Translations under genes and position numbers: made by a program
Assembly: GCA_938002705.1 (NCBI GenBank)
Contig: CALLAG010000163.1
Coordinates: 1 to 16,570 of the forward strand
Reading direction: 5' to 3'
Source: an uncultured Saprospiraceae bacterium
Lineage (GTDB): Bacteria > Bacteroidota > Bacteroidia > Chitinophagales > Saprospiraceae
DNA length: 16,570 bases
The notes under the pieces: generated by a model
Told to the model about the DNA's origin: nothing
The model's database searches: none
Seen by the model: the letters and a program-made list of their open reading frames with translations, nothing else
In this document: positions 8,295 to 16,570 of the stretch, piece by piece
Position numbering within the stretch: position 1 is the stretch's first letter
Layout: the number at the start of each line of letters is the position of its first letter

Positions 8295-9566
8295 GTGGGA
8301 CTATTTATACTAATAATCTTCTTCCTTGTACTCTCGGCATTCTTCTCAGGTTCTGAGATTGCTTTTGTATCTGCTAATAAGCTAGGTATTGCTGTAAAAA
8401 AATCAGAAAATACCCGCCGTGGCAATATTATCCACAAGTTCTATGAGAGACCACAAGACTTTCTTAGTACCATGTTAGTAGGTAATAATATAGCTCTTGT
8501 TGCTTTTACGACTTTGACAACGGTGTTATTAGAACCTGTGATGAGTCCATTCATCGGTGTAGGGGTCTTTTCACTATTGACATATACGCTTATAATTACG
8601 GTTATCGTTTTGATATTTGGAGAATTTCTTCCTAAGACGTTTTTCAGTATGTATTCTACTAAGATGCTTTTTGGTTTGGCATATCCATTGTCTATTTTTA
8701 AGAAGCTTCTTATGGTTCCTACATTCATTATGACGGGCTTAACTAATTTTATACTCAAGTATATTTTTAGATTTAACATCGATAATGCAGAATCTGTGCT
8801 GACTAAGTTAGACTTGGAGCACTTCATAGAAGATAGTCTTAGTGATGATCATGATGATATAGATAAGGAGATACTGACTAATGCTCTTAACCTGGGTCAT
8901 AGCTCCGTGTCACATTGTATGATACCACGTACAGAGATAATATCTGTAGATGTAAATGATTCTGTAGAGCAGCTGATGGCTATCGTATTAGAGTCTAAAT
9001 TATCCAGAATAATTGTCTCAGATGGCGATGTCGATAATGTCATAGGATACGTGCATCACCAGCAACTGTGGGAGAATCCAGAATCTATCAAGTCTAGTTT
9101 ACTTGAGATACTATACGTACCTGATGTCATGAATCTCAAGGATCTTATGATGCAGTTTATTAATGACGGCACCACTATCGCTTGTGTCGTTGACGAGTTT
9201 GGAGGTACAGCAGGGATTATTACGCTTGAGGACATACTAGAAGAGATTTTCGGTAATATAGAAGACGAGCATGATGTAGAAGACTTCATCATGCAGAAGA
9301 TTACTGAAGATGAGTATCTACTCTCAGGAAGATTAGAGATAGATTATATCCATGAGAAGTTTCCAGAATTACAGCTGCCCGAAGGAGATTATCAGACACT
9401 ATCGGGATACATAATTATGACATCAGAGATTATCCCTGAGTCAGGTCAGGAGATAGAGTTAGACAACTACCTATTCACAATAGAAGAAGTAGATGAGACT
9501 AAGATAGAAATCGTCAGAATTAAGGTCCTCTCATCGGGTCAAGAAGAAGAAGTGGATAACGCTTAG
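8295..9566 (+). CDS. CNNM/CorC-family membrane protein with CBS pair (hemolysin C-like)
   Basis: This 423-aa integral membrane protein belongs to the CNNM/CorB/CorC (DUF21) family, linked to Mg2+ or Co2+ transport or efflux; the older 'hemolysin' name is misleading. The CNNM membrane domain covers about residues 1-180, with SAFFSGSEIAF (14-24) and GEFLPKT (109-115), both family signatures. A CBS pair follows (about 205-325) with MIPRTEI (209-215) and the hallmark VVDEFGGTAGIITLEDILEE (298-317). A CorC_HlyC C-terminal domain ends the protein (about 335-412). The start is a GTG at 8295: the in-frame upstream stop is a TGA at 8259 and no ATG lies between. It is transcribed divergently from rlmN. 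In Bacteroidota the gliding protein GldE belongs to this family; I cannot tell whether this is GldE or a general CorC-like paralogue, so no symbol is given. Confidence 0.9.
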   Translation: MGLFILIIFFLVLSAFFSGSEIAFVSANKLGIAVKKSENTRRGNIIHKFYERPQDFLSTMLVGNNIALVAFTTLTTVLLEPVMSPFIGVGVFSLLTYTLIITVIVLIFGEFLPKTFFSMYSTKMLFGLAYPLSIFKKLLMVPTFIMTGLTNFILKYIFRFNIDNAESVLTKLDLEHFIEDSLSDDHDDIDKEILTNALNLGHSSVSHCMIPRTEIISVDVNDSVEQLMAIVLESKLSRIIVSDGDVDNVIGYVHHQQLWENPESIKSSLLEILYVPDVMNLKDLMMQFINDGTTIACVVDEFGGTAGIITLEDILEEIFGNIEDEHDVEDFIMQKITEDEYLLSGRLEIDYIHEKFPELQLPEGDYQTLSGYIIMTSEIIPESGQEIELDNYLFTIEEVDETKIEIVRIKVLSSGQEEEVDNA

Positions 9567-9806
9567 TTTTTTTAATTTATAGTTTTTATTGATCTACTGC
9601 ACTGCTACACATTTCCTACAATTACACTACGACACATCAGGTGGTTTTATATCAGTTTTTCTGTTGTATAGCGCATAGAGAACCTACTGTAATATCTTAT
9701 GTCAAATGCCTGTAGTGTGCCATGATTTTAGAATTTAATAACACGATTAGCCAGTTTTATGTAAACTACTTTACACTAGTGATTCTATTAGTGATAATGT
9801 AGCATT
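9567..9806. other. Intergenic region with a small inverted repeat before the histidine kinase gene
   Basis: No gene or strong terminator is visible. At 9760-9775, TGTAAA-CTAC-TTTACA forms a perfect 6-bp inverted repeat with a 4-nt spacer, about 30 bp before the TTG start of the kinase gene. It could be an operator or simply AT-rich symmetry. No exact TAnnTTTG box was found. Confidence 0.4.
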
Positions 9807-11114
9807 TTGGTCCTTGATTTGAATATACGACAATGTGTCAAACCAAAAACCGTGTTAAAGTCAACATCATATCATACCAATTACGAGAAGACAGAACAGG
9901 TATCTACCAGTTCTACCGATCGATTACATGCATTCACTAATAAGTGGTTGAATATCACTTTGATAGTCAACTTGTGCTTCTTAGTGCTTAACTCTATAAG
10001 GACAGAGTTTCCACTCTTCATTAATTTTGTTACTACAGGAGTCTCGATTGCATTCTATTTTCTTGCCTCAAGATTAAAAGAAAACCTGCACGTGTATCTG
10101 TATCTCTACTATATATTGTGGATATCAACTTATGCGATTTTAAGTTCCTACTCAGCAGGTCACTTAACGTACTTTATCATACTGATAGCATTAAGTGTAT
10201 TACTCTTTAGAGACGAGAACGTGAGATATAAGATGGCGCTATTAAGTATAGCAGCATTTATAGCAGTCATATGTGTTAAGCCATTTCTGACAGAGTTAGT
10301 CACTTATGATGATCCTTACAGATCTATGGTACACTTGTTACTTACTATAATTGTGGTCTATTTTGCTATTAGAAGTTATGCAACATTTGCTGAGTCAGAG
10401 TCAAAAGAAAAGGACCTTCTGATAGAAGAAGTAAAAGATAAGAATTCAGAGCTTGAAAGATTTGCTTATATCACTTCTCATGATCTTAAGCAGCCAGTAA
10501 GAAATATATTTAGCTTTTCTGGTCTCTTAGAACGGAGCCTCAAAGCTGAAGATACCAGCCAGAAGAACTTAGAATATTTAGAAATTATAAAGTCATCATC
10601 TAAAAATCTGGAAAAATTAATAGATGATATATTAAAGTTCAGTAGGATAGATCAGATTAATGAGGATATAGAGTTACTAAGCCTTAACGAAATAGTAAAA
10701 GACCAAGAATATAATCTGGCTTATTGCCTAAGGTCCAAACACGGTAAGATTGTATATGATAATCTTCCGGAAGTAAGAGGAAATAAGGTATACTTAACAT
10801 TATTATTCCAGAACTTGATCGAGAATGGTATCAAGTATAATAAAAGTGAAGTTCCTACAGTAATGATAACTGCCAAGCAAGTCATCGATAAGCTCCACAT
10901 AACTATAAAAGATAATGGAATCGGAATCGCTAAATCCTTCTACGAGGAGATATTTATGCCGTTCAAGAGATTACACAGTAATCGAGAATTTGAAGGAAGT
11001 GGTCTTGGCTTATCCATCTGTAAGCGGATTGTAGAGAAACATAAGGGTCAGATATCAATCGATTCTGAAATAGGTAGAGGAACTGAGTTCAAAATTATAT
11101 TGCCTTCTCAATAG
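9807..11114 (+). CDS. Orphan membrane sensor histidine kinase
   Basis: This 435-aa protein is a two-component sensor kinase of the inner membrane. Residues about 49-190 hold roughly six hydrophobic segments with short loops and no large periplasmic sensor, so the signal may be sensed in or near the membrane. A short coiled linker (about 195-218) leads to the HisKA domain with SHDLKQPVRNI; His225 is the predicted phosphorylation site. The HATPase_c domain has an N-box (FQNLIENGIKYNK, 334-346), a G1 box (DNGIGIA, 369-375), an F-box-like segment (EEIFMPFKRLH) and a G2 box (GSGLGLSI, 397-404). No response regulator is nearby and no receiver domain is fused, so the partner is unknown. The H-box style (SHDLKxPxRxI) resembles bacteriophytochrome-type kinases common in Bacteroidota. 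The start is a TTG at 9807. There is no ATG before the membrane region, and TTG (9819) or GTG codons slightly downstream are alternatives. Confidence 0.9.
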   Translation: MVLDLNIRQCVKPKTVLKSTSYHTNYEKTEQVSTSSTDRLHAFTNKWLNITLIVNLCFLVLNSIRTEFPLFINFVTTGVSIAFYFLASRLKENLHVYLYLYYILWISTYAILSSYSAGHLTYFIILIALSVLLFRDENVRYKMALLSIAAFIAVICVKPFLTELVTYDDPYRSMVHLLLTIIVVYFAIRSYATFAESESKEKDLLIEEVKDKNSELERFAYITSHDLKQPVRNIFSFSGLLERSLKAEDTSQKNLEYLEIIKSSSKNLEKLIDDILKFSRIDQINEDIELLSLNEIVKDQEYNLAYCLRSKHGKIVYDNLPEVRGNKVYLTLLFQNLIENGIKYNKSEVPTVMITAKQVIDKLHITIKDNGIGIAKSFYEEIFMPFKRLHSNREFEGSGLGLSICKRIVEKHKGQISIDSEIGRGTEFKIILPSQ

Positions 11115-11200
11115 TTATTAGGGTAACTCAAGCTGCACCATTATTAGAATAATACAGCAATCTGGCTTTAACACAACATTATACTCGTCGTACTTGCCTC

Positions 11201-11217
11201 ATAGACTTCAAGTCTAT
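11201..11217. promoter_or_regulatory. Perfect inverted repeat upstream of the cyclophilin gene
   Basis: ATAGACTTCAAGTCTAT has 8-bp perfect arms around a single central base, 29-45 bp before the ATG at 11246. The geometry suits a dimeric repressor site better than a terminator, because the loop is only one base and no T-run follows. Function is inferred only from symmetry and position. Confidence 0.3.
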
Positions 11218-11245
11218 TAATTTGCAATCTATTTTGAAATTAAAA

Positions 11246-11905
11246 ATGAGTATGAAGCATTTACTAGCACTGGTTATATTATTCTCTATGAGCACAGGTA
11301 TCTCAGCTCAAGACAAGAATTATAAAGTAAAAGTCTCTACAGTATTCGGAGATATGATAATCAAGCTATACGATGATACGCCTAACCATCGAGATAACTT
11401 TGTCAAGAATGTAAAAAGCGGTATGTATGATGGGACGATTTTCCATAGAGTGTTACCATTCTTTATGGCACAAGGTGGCGACCCCAGTTCTATAGGAGCA
11501 GGTCCTAATAAGGCTCTAGGTAATGACAACTGTCAAGTATTGCCAGCTGAGATAAGATCTGATCACTTCCATAAGAAAGGGGCAGTCGCAGCGGCACGAC
11601 TACCAGATGCCATTAACCCTAATAAGGAATCCAGCGGATGCCAGTTCTATATCGTACAAGGATATAAACTCACCGACGCTCAGCTCGATGGTATGGAAAA
11701 TGAAAATTATAAATTCCCTGATGTCAATAGAGCATATTATAAAGCAGTAGGCGGATATCCATATTTAGATATGCAGTATACTGTATTCGGTGAGGTCATT
11801 GAAGGTCTTGAGATAATAGACCTAATAGCAGCTATGCCTACTGGAGGCCAAGTCAAAGACAGACCCAATACAGACATAATAATGAAAGTGACAATGGTCG
11901 ATTAA
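11246..11905 (+). CDS. Exported cyclophilin-type peptidyl-prolyl cis-trans isomerase
   Basis: A 219-aa protein from the chosen ATG; it isomerises X-Pro peptide bonds and probably helps exported proteins fold in the periplasm. An N-terminal signal peptide (MKHLLALVILF...STGISA then QDKN) is present, with no lipobox cysteine. The cyclophilin core is clear: FGDMIIKLYDDTPNHRDNFV, FHRVLPFFMAQGGDP (family FHRV..FM.QGGD, with the catalytic Arg), GAVAAARLPD, then SSGCQFYIV, and YTVFGEVIEGLEIID near the end. The frame extends to a TTG at 11222, but the ATG at 11246 (or at 11252, MKHL) places a normal signal peptide at the N-terminus. An insertion between the QFYIV and VFGEV segments (DAQLDGMENENYKFPDVNRAYY) is typical of longer Bacteroidota members. 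It stands alone between non-related genes. Confidence 0.93.
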   Translation: MSMKHLLALVILFSMSTGISAQDKNYKVKVSTVFGDMIIKLYDDTPNHRDNFVKNVKSGMYDGTIFHRVLPFFMAQGGDPSSIGAGPNKALGNDNCQVLPAEIRSDHFHKKGAVAAARLPDAINPNKESSGCQFYIVQGYKLTDAQLDGMENENYKFPDVNRAYYKAVGGYPYLDMQYTVFGEVIEGLEIIDLIAAMPTGGQVKDRPNTDIIMKVTMVD

Positions 11906-12188
11906 GCTTTCTGAGATTATATAATAATTATACTTTTTATACATTTTTCCTTACTTATAGTAGGGGTAGACATATAATATATTGTCATTATATAGTAGCA
12001 TTAGATATATACCAATAGTCTTCTGTGCTGACGCATTGAGAATGCCACGTATGATCTTTTCTAATAGTTAATCGATATATAAGCTTAACTATTGAATTTA
12101 TAGTCCTTAACACACTCTTCTAAATATTATACTTCAGTCAAAGAGAAGTATTGACTTATTAATTGTAAGTAAATTAGAAAGAGTGAAC
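11906..12188. other. Intergenic region upstream of the large surface-protein gene
   Basis: No gene is seen. A perfect 9-bp inverted repeat (AATAGTTAA at 12063-12071, TTAACTATT at 12085-12093, loop 13 nt) lies about 100 bp before the start of the next gene. No T-run follows, so it is not a convincing terminator. No exact TAnnTTTG box was found. Confidence 0.4.
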
Positions 12189-15100
12189 ATGAGTGAACAG
12201 CCGTACATTAAAATCTACTTCAATCAACTATTTGTTGTATTTATTCTATTGCTGGGCCATGGTTATGGCGCAGCTCAGTCATTTAACCTATCTAAGACTG
12301 TAGATAATACTACTCCTAATGTAGGAGAACCATTTAACTACATTATCGATGCATCTTGTAACAGTTCCACACAGGACTGCGAAAGTGCCGTAATCACAGA
12401 TGTTATTCCACCGCAATTAGAATTCTTAAATTTTTCTGATCCACTACCTGATGGCGTTAGAGATGCCATTTATGATCAATCTACTAATACGGCAACAATT
12501 ACATTTGATGCAACCAGCTGTACCAGCTGTAATCCTGATGGGATTAATACGGACAATGATGATTTCTCTCAAGGTTCTTCTATTCAGTTGGCCTTACAAG
12601 TTAGATTTCCTAGTGGTACATTTACGGGTACAACTGCTCAGAATACAGTATGTGGAACCAGTAATAATGCTGGTAATCCATGTGATAGTTCTCGAGAAGT
12701 TACGGCTATAAACGGTAGAAATCCAGAATCTGGATGTAGCCAATTATACGCCGAGATTACTATGCAAAATCCAGTAAGTCCTGGAATCGATATGTTTATC
12801 AGAAATAGGGTTGGTAATCTGGGTACATCAACGATACAGAATTATCAGATTTCTACGAGGATCCCTACGGAGATGGACTTTGCTTACATACAAGCACCAA
12901 ATTGGCCGGGTGTTAATCAAAATATTAATTTAGAATATCAAAGATCAGATCAATCTGGGACTTGGCTTTCGTGGACAAGTATCAATGTCTCTACAAATGG
13001 TAATGATATTTATCAAAAGTCAAGCTTGGGATTACCAGCTGGAGTAGAAGTTATAGCTGTCAGGATGCTATTTGGTGATTTGTCAGGTGATGGTTCTTGG
13101 AACCCTTATTCTAATTTGGCCGGTAACTGGGAGTCTTCATTTCGGTTGTATGGTATTGTTCGTAATTCTGTTACAGAAGGATCTATAATAAATGCTTGCT
13201 CAGACTACTCTGGTACAGTAAGTGGTTCTAATTGTAATGAAAGAGCTTGTAATTCTACTACCGTCGGGACACCTGGTCCTGTGATTGCAGGTGGTAAACA
13301 AATTTTAGATTTGGATGGAGAATTTCTTCAAGTTTTTTCGCCAGGGGACAAGTATTTAGTCTCACTTGACTTTGCGTCTGATGAGATAAATGATCAAGAT
13401 GTATTAGGCGGCGTTATGGTTGACGTATTACCTCCTGGTATGACTTATGTCCCAGACTCTTACTACATCGATAGGGGACATGATAATATTCAGAATCAAG
13501 TGCCTGTAATACAGATTGAAAATTTAGTCGATGGTCGACAACTCATTAGATTTGTATGGGATGATTCTTTTGGTAATGAATTCACATTGTCACCTAAAGG
13601 ATTTTGGACTGGTTTTTCATTGCGTTTTGAGGTCCAAATTAGTTCCGGTATCGCTACCGGACCCTATTCTAATCAATATTACTATACAGCTACGGGCAGT
13701 AACCATGCCTGCGAAAACAATCAAGAACAGGACACTAATAACTACTTAGGAGGATATGGTTTTGATTCTGATGTGTGTCATGATAGTGCAGAATTTGAAG
13801 TTATAAGACCACCTAGCTCAGCAGGTCTAGAATCACTAAAAGAAGTCAGAGGCAGTAGAAATGCTAACTATTCTCGTTATCCAAATTATGGTACTACAGT
13901 ACCAGGAGGGGTTAATGATTACAGGTTATCATTAACTAACCCAAATGCAACGCCTATTAACGATCTTGTCGTCATAGATATATTCCCGACTACGGGGGAC
14001 ACAGAGATACTTAATACTTCTATTCCAAGATATTCAGAATGGAGCCCTAACTTATTAGGACCTATCGATGTAACAGGAAACACGACTATATATTATACAA
14101 CGGTAACTAACCCATGTAGAGACGAAGTAGCCCCTCCAAGTGCTTCGCTGCCTTTTCCTACTGGATGTACTGACGCTGGATGGAGCACGACTCCCCCTGA
14201 TGATATAACAACAGTAACAGGCTTTAAATTAGACTTAAGAAACAATAGATTAAATCAAGGACAGACTTTTGAGTTAGAATGGGAAATGAGAGCTCCAGTT
14301 AATGCACCAACTAACGGTGAGATTGCTTGGAATTCTTTTGCTTGGTCAGGTGCAAATGCTACGAGTGGTAATCCACTATTACCTGCAGAACCTATTAAGG
14401 TGGGGATAGAATCATATCCTGGATCCGTGCCATTTCATGGGGATTTTGTATGGGATGATCTGGATGGAAATGGTAAGCAAGATCCCGGAGAACCAGGTAT
14501 AAATGGGGTGACGGTAACGCTATATCAAGACAATGGAGATGGTGTAGCTAATCCTACTGATGATACACCATATATGACAACTGTCTCCGCTAATGGTGGA
14601 CTTTATTTGTTTTCAGATTTTCCACTGGGCAATTATTTTGTAGAATTTTCAAATCTACCTTCAGGATATAATCCAACACATACGAATGTAGGTAATGATA
14701 ACACAATAGACTCTGATGGCTTAGTAACGACCGTAACTACTTTTGGAAGTACAACTGACGATAGAACGTGTGATCTAGGTTTGTACTTCGGAGAACCTCC
14801 GCCGTTAACGCCATTAGAATGTGAGTTGATTGATATTGATGACTCTAATTGTCAAAGTAATAATGCAGTAGCTACGATCAATGCAGTAGGTGGCACACCC
14901 CCTTATCAGTATAATATTGGTAACGGGAATCAGTCATCTGGTGTATTCAGTAATCTGTCGGGAGGAGAATACACAATTACCGTTACTGATGCTTCTAATG
15001 ACCAAAGTGTTTGTGGTTTTTATATAGACTGTGCCGAGCCTTGTACTTCTAATATCTATACAGAACTTGTTTCGAGTTGTTTTAATTTCGGAGGATATCA

Positions 15101-16535
15101 AGGTGCATATGCTGCCAATGATGCAATTGTGGGTTTTAGAGAGAATCTGACTAATAATCCGACGACTAACTCGCTACAGCAATTCACACACTATGCGACA
15201 CACGAGCAGGTAGGAACCGTCTATGGTGTAGCTTTAGGTAGAGATAGCAAGACTATATATACGTCAGCTTTTATGAAGCGTCATGCTGGTTTTGGACCAG
15301 GAGGGACAGGTGCTATCTATGCTATAGACCAAGAGCAAAATACGCCACCTGTACTTCTTGCGGACCTTAATTCCATCTATGGGGCTAATACAGCTGGGAT
15401 TAATACTCATGACTTTGACGAATCAGACACTTGTCCAGGAGGGTCTAATTTTTCATGTTGGTTTAATGATGTCGATACTTGGGATGCTGTCGGCAGGTCA
15501 AGTCTAGGTGACTTAGATATATCTGATGACCAACGATTCCTATATGTAATGAACTTGGCTGATAGACATGTGTATCAGATAGATGTACAGAACCCGACTG
15601 TACCTCAGACAAGATATCCATTTCCATTAGACCAATTAACTGATTCAGAAGTAACACTTAAGCCACTAGACCCACAGATAGATATCAGACCATTTGCATT
15701 AAAGTATAGAGGTGATAAGTTGTACGTCGGTGCTGTAGATACTGAGGAAAGTAGAACGGCTTGCTGTTTTGAGGGAGGATCGGTCATATACGTTTACTCT
15801 TTAGACCTTGCTACAGGGGACTGGCAGCTTGAATTAGAGGCTGATGTACAGAAAGGAGCTGATAGTGGTACTTATTATATCGCTAAGTGGTATACTGGGT
15901 TCCAAGATGATTATAGAGATGGTAATAAAATGATTTTAGCAGATATAGAATTTGACGGTCCAGATATGATTCTTGGCTTGAGAGATATGACAGGTGATCT
16001 ATTCGGCAACAATGCCGGGAAGCCTATCGCAGGTGATTCACAAACTGTTTTCTATGATAACAAAGTAGGTGATCTTGTAAGATTCGATTACGACGATAGC
16101 ACCGGCGGATATATTTTAGAATCTAATGGTACCTCAGGTAATACCACTACAGGAGGGACATTCTCTGGATATGGATGGCCGCCAGATTCTTCTCCGAGAG
16201 GAAGTTATTATTTTGGAGATTTTCAAAGTTTAGCTCACCCACAGACATCCTTAGGTGGGCTTTGGGTTAATCCATATGAGGATCGAGCCTATTCTACTGT
16301 TTTCAATCCTTTAGATGTTTTTTCTACAGGAGTCAAAGCATTTGATAATAGTTTTGGTGCCACAGCCGAAGCCTATGTCTTATTGGCAAATACAGATAAT
16401 TCTGCTAACTTCGGAAAGACGAATGGCTTAGGTGATATCGAAGGCTTTATTATATGTGAATCATGCTGTACTAACATATATATGAACGGCTACATCAGAT
16501 CCAATAGAACTTGGGACTCAGACAACGAAGAATAA
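12189..16535 (+). CDS. Large secreted surface protein with DUF11-like, SdrD-B-like and SprB-repeat modules
   Basis: A 1448-aa protein from the ATG at 12189; a GTG two codons upstream is possible but less likely. A signal peptide covers about residues 1-32 (FVVFILLLGHGYG, AAQ then SFN). The N-terminal half contains modules resembling DUF11/adhesin repeats: about 33-95 (KTVDNTTPNVGEPFNY...VITDVIPPQLEFL), about 372-430 (PGDKYLVSL...DVLPPGMTYV) and about 547-605 (VNDYRLSLTNPNATPINDL). Residues about 750-870 form an SdrD-B-like domain (GDFVWDDLDGNGKQDPGEPG), with an Asp-rich Ca2+-type loop. A SprB repeat follows (about 899-935, GGTPPYQYNIGNG...GGEYTITVTDAS). The last ~490 residues have phrases such as GVALGRDSKTIYTSAFMKR and GDLDISDDQRFLYVMNLADRHVYQID, suggesting a beta-propeller-like fold. 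No recognisable T9SS sorting domain closes the protein, which ends in CESCCTNIYMNGYIRSNRTW and acidic residues. Probable role: surface adhesion or matrix component; function not established. Confidence 0.85.
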   Translation: MSEQPYIKIYFNQLFVVFILLLGHGYGAAQSFNLSKTVDNTTPNVGEPFNYIIDASCNSSTQDCESAVITDVIPPQLEFLNFSDPLPDGVRDAIYDQSTNTATITFDATSCTSCNPDGINTDNDDFSQGSSIQLALQVRFPSGTFTGTTAQNTVCGTSNNAGNPCDSSREVTAINGRNPESGCSQLYAEITMQNPVSPGIDMFIRNRVGNLGTSTIQNYQISTRIPTEMDFAYIQAPNWPGVNQNINLEYQRSDQSGTWLSWTSINVSTNGNDIYQKSSLGLPAGVEVIAVRMLFGDLSGDGSWNPYSNLAGNWESSFRLYGIVRNSVTEGSIINACSDYSGTVSGSNCNERACNSTTVGTPGPVIAGGKQILDLDGEFLQVFSPGDKYLVSLDFASDEINDQDVLGGVMVDVLPPGMTYVPDSYYIDRGHDNIQNQVPVIQIENLVDGRQLIRFVWDDSFGNEFTLSPKGFWTGFSLRFEVQISSGIATGPYSNQYYYTATGSNHACENNQEQDTNNYLGGYGFDSDVCHDSAEFEVIRPPSSAGLESLKEVRGSRNANYSRYPNYGTTVPGGVNDYRLSLTNPNATPINDLVVIDIFPTTGDTEILNTSIPRYSEWSPNLLGPIDVTGNTTIYYTTVTNPCRDEVAPPSASLPFPTGCTDAGWSTTPPDDITTVTGFKLDLRNNRLNQGQTFELEWEMRAPVNAPTNGEIAWNSFAWSGANATSGNPLLPAEPIKVGIESYPGSVPFHGDFVWDDLDGNGKQDPGEPGINGVTVTLYQDNGDGVANPTDDTPYMTTVSANGGLYLFSDFPLGNYFVEFSNLPSGYNPTHTNVGNDNTIDSDGLVTTVTTFGSTTDDRTCDLGLYFGEPPPLTPLECELIDIDDSNCQSNNAVATINAVGGTPPYQYNIGNGNQSSGVFSNLSGGEYTITVTDASNDQSVCGFYIDCAEPCTSNIYTELVSSCFNFGGYQGAYAANDAIVGFRENLTNNPTTNSLQQFTHYATHEQVGTVYGVALGRDSKTIYTSAFMKRHAGFGPGGTGAIYAIDQEQNTPPVLLADLNSIYGANTAGINTHDFDESDTCPGGSNFSCWFNDVDTWDAVGRSSLGDLDISDDQRFLYVMNLADRHVYQIDVQNPTVPQTRYPFPLDQLTDSEVTLKPLDPQIDIRPFALKYRGDKLYVGAVDTEESRTACCFEGGSVIYVYSLDLATGDWQLELEADVQKGADSGTYYIAKWYTGFQDDYRDGNKMILADIEFDGPDMILGLRDMTGDLFGNNAGKPIAGDSQTVFYDNKVGDLVRFDYDDSTGGYILESNGTSGNTTTGGTFSGYGWPPDSSPRGSYYFGDFQSLAHPQTSLGGLWVNPYEDRAYSTVFNPLDVFSTGVKAFDNSFGATAEAYVLLANTDNSANFGKTNGLGDIEGFIICESCCTNIYMNGYIRSNRTWDSDNEE

Positions 16536-16570
16536 GTATAATATTGTAACTTATATTTCTGAATTTCAGA

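Noticed and set aside
8295..9566. Haemolysin toxin
   Set aside because: The protein matches the CNNM/CorC ion-transport-related family. The haemolysin label in this family is historical.
11911..11940. AT-only hairpin followed by CTTTTT after the cyclophilin gene
   Set aside because: The stem (TATAAT/ATTATA, one-base loop) has no G-C pairs, too weak to be a credible intrinsic terminator.
16485..16570. Frameshift joining the last gene to a downstream frame
   Set aside because: The +1 frame is open to the edge, but only about 16 codons are visible and none is recognisable, so a broken gene cannot be claimed.

Overview
The window looks like chromosome of a Bacteroidota organism, probably a marine or aquatic Saprospiria/Flavobacteriia-type lineage. 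The base composition is AT-rich. The large secreted proteins carry domains typical of this phylum: a GEVED domain, a PKD fold, a SprB repeat, an SdrD-B-like domain and a C-terminus resembling a type IX secretion (T9SS) sorting domain. A TAnnTTTG promoter box, the Bacteroidota sigma signature, lies upstream of rlmN. This placement is inferred from content; I could not run a search.

Layout. Left part, minus strand: two tandem paralogous genes for very large secreted zinc metalloproteases. The first (1-2740) runs off the left edge and is incomplete. The second (3373-7125, 1250 aa) is complete. Both have a signal peptide, a metzincin domain with the zinc motif starting at residue 335, a PKD-like domain, a GEVED domain and a long array of Cys/Asp-rich MopE-type putative metal-binding repeats. 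A 632-bp spacer separates them and contains a strong terminator for the 3373-7125 gene. Immediately upstream of the second protease, 40 bp away on the same strand, is rlmN (7166-8203), the 23S rRNA/tRNA adenine-C2 methyltransferase.

Middle part, plus strand: a CNNM/CorC-type membrane protein with CBS domains (8295-9566), transcribed divergently from rlmN; an orphan membrane sensor histidine kinase (9807-11114); and an exported cyclophilin-type peptidyl-prolyl isomerase (11246-11905). Right part, plus strand: a 1448-aa secreted multidomain surface protein (12189-16535) with DUF11-like modules, an SdrD-B-like domain, a SprB repeat and a C-terminal region that may be a beta-propeller.

There is no sign of a phage, insertion sequence, CRISPR array, RNA gene or defence system. 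The genes do not form one obvious pathway. The theme is housekeeping genes set among large export-bound surface or extracellular proteins, with an exported folding catalyst nearby. The most interesting material is the protease pair: complementary changes in the zinc motifs and repeat arrays that appear to be expanding by in-frame duplication.
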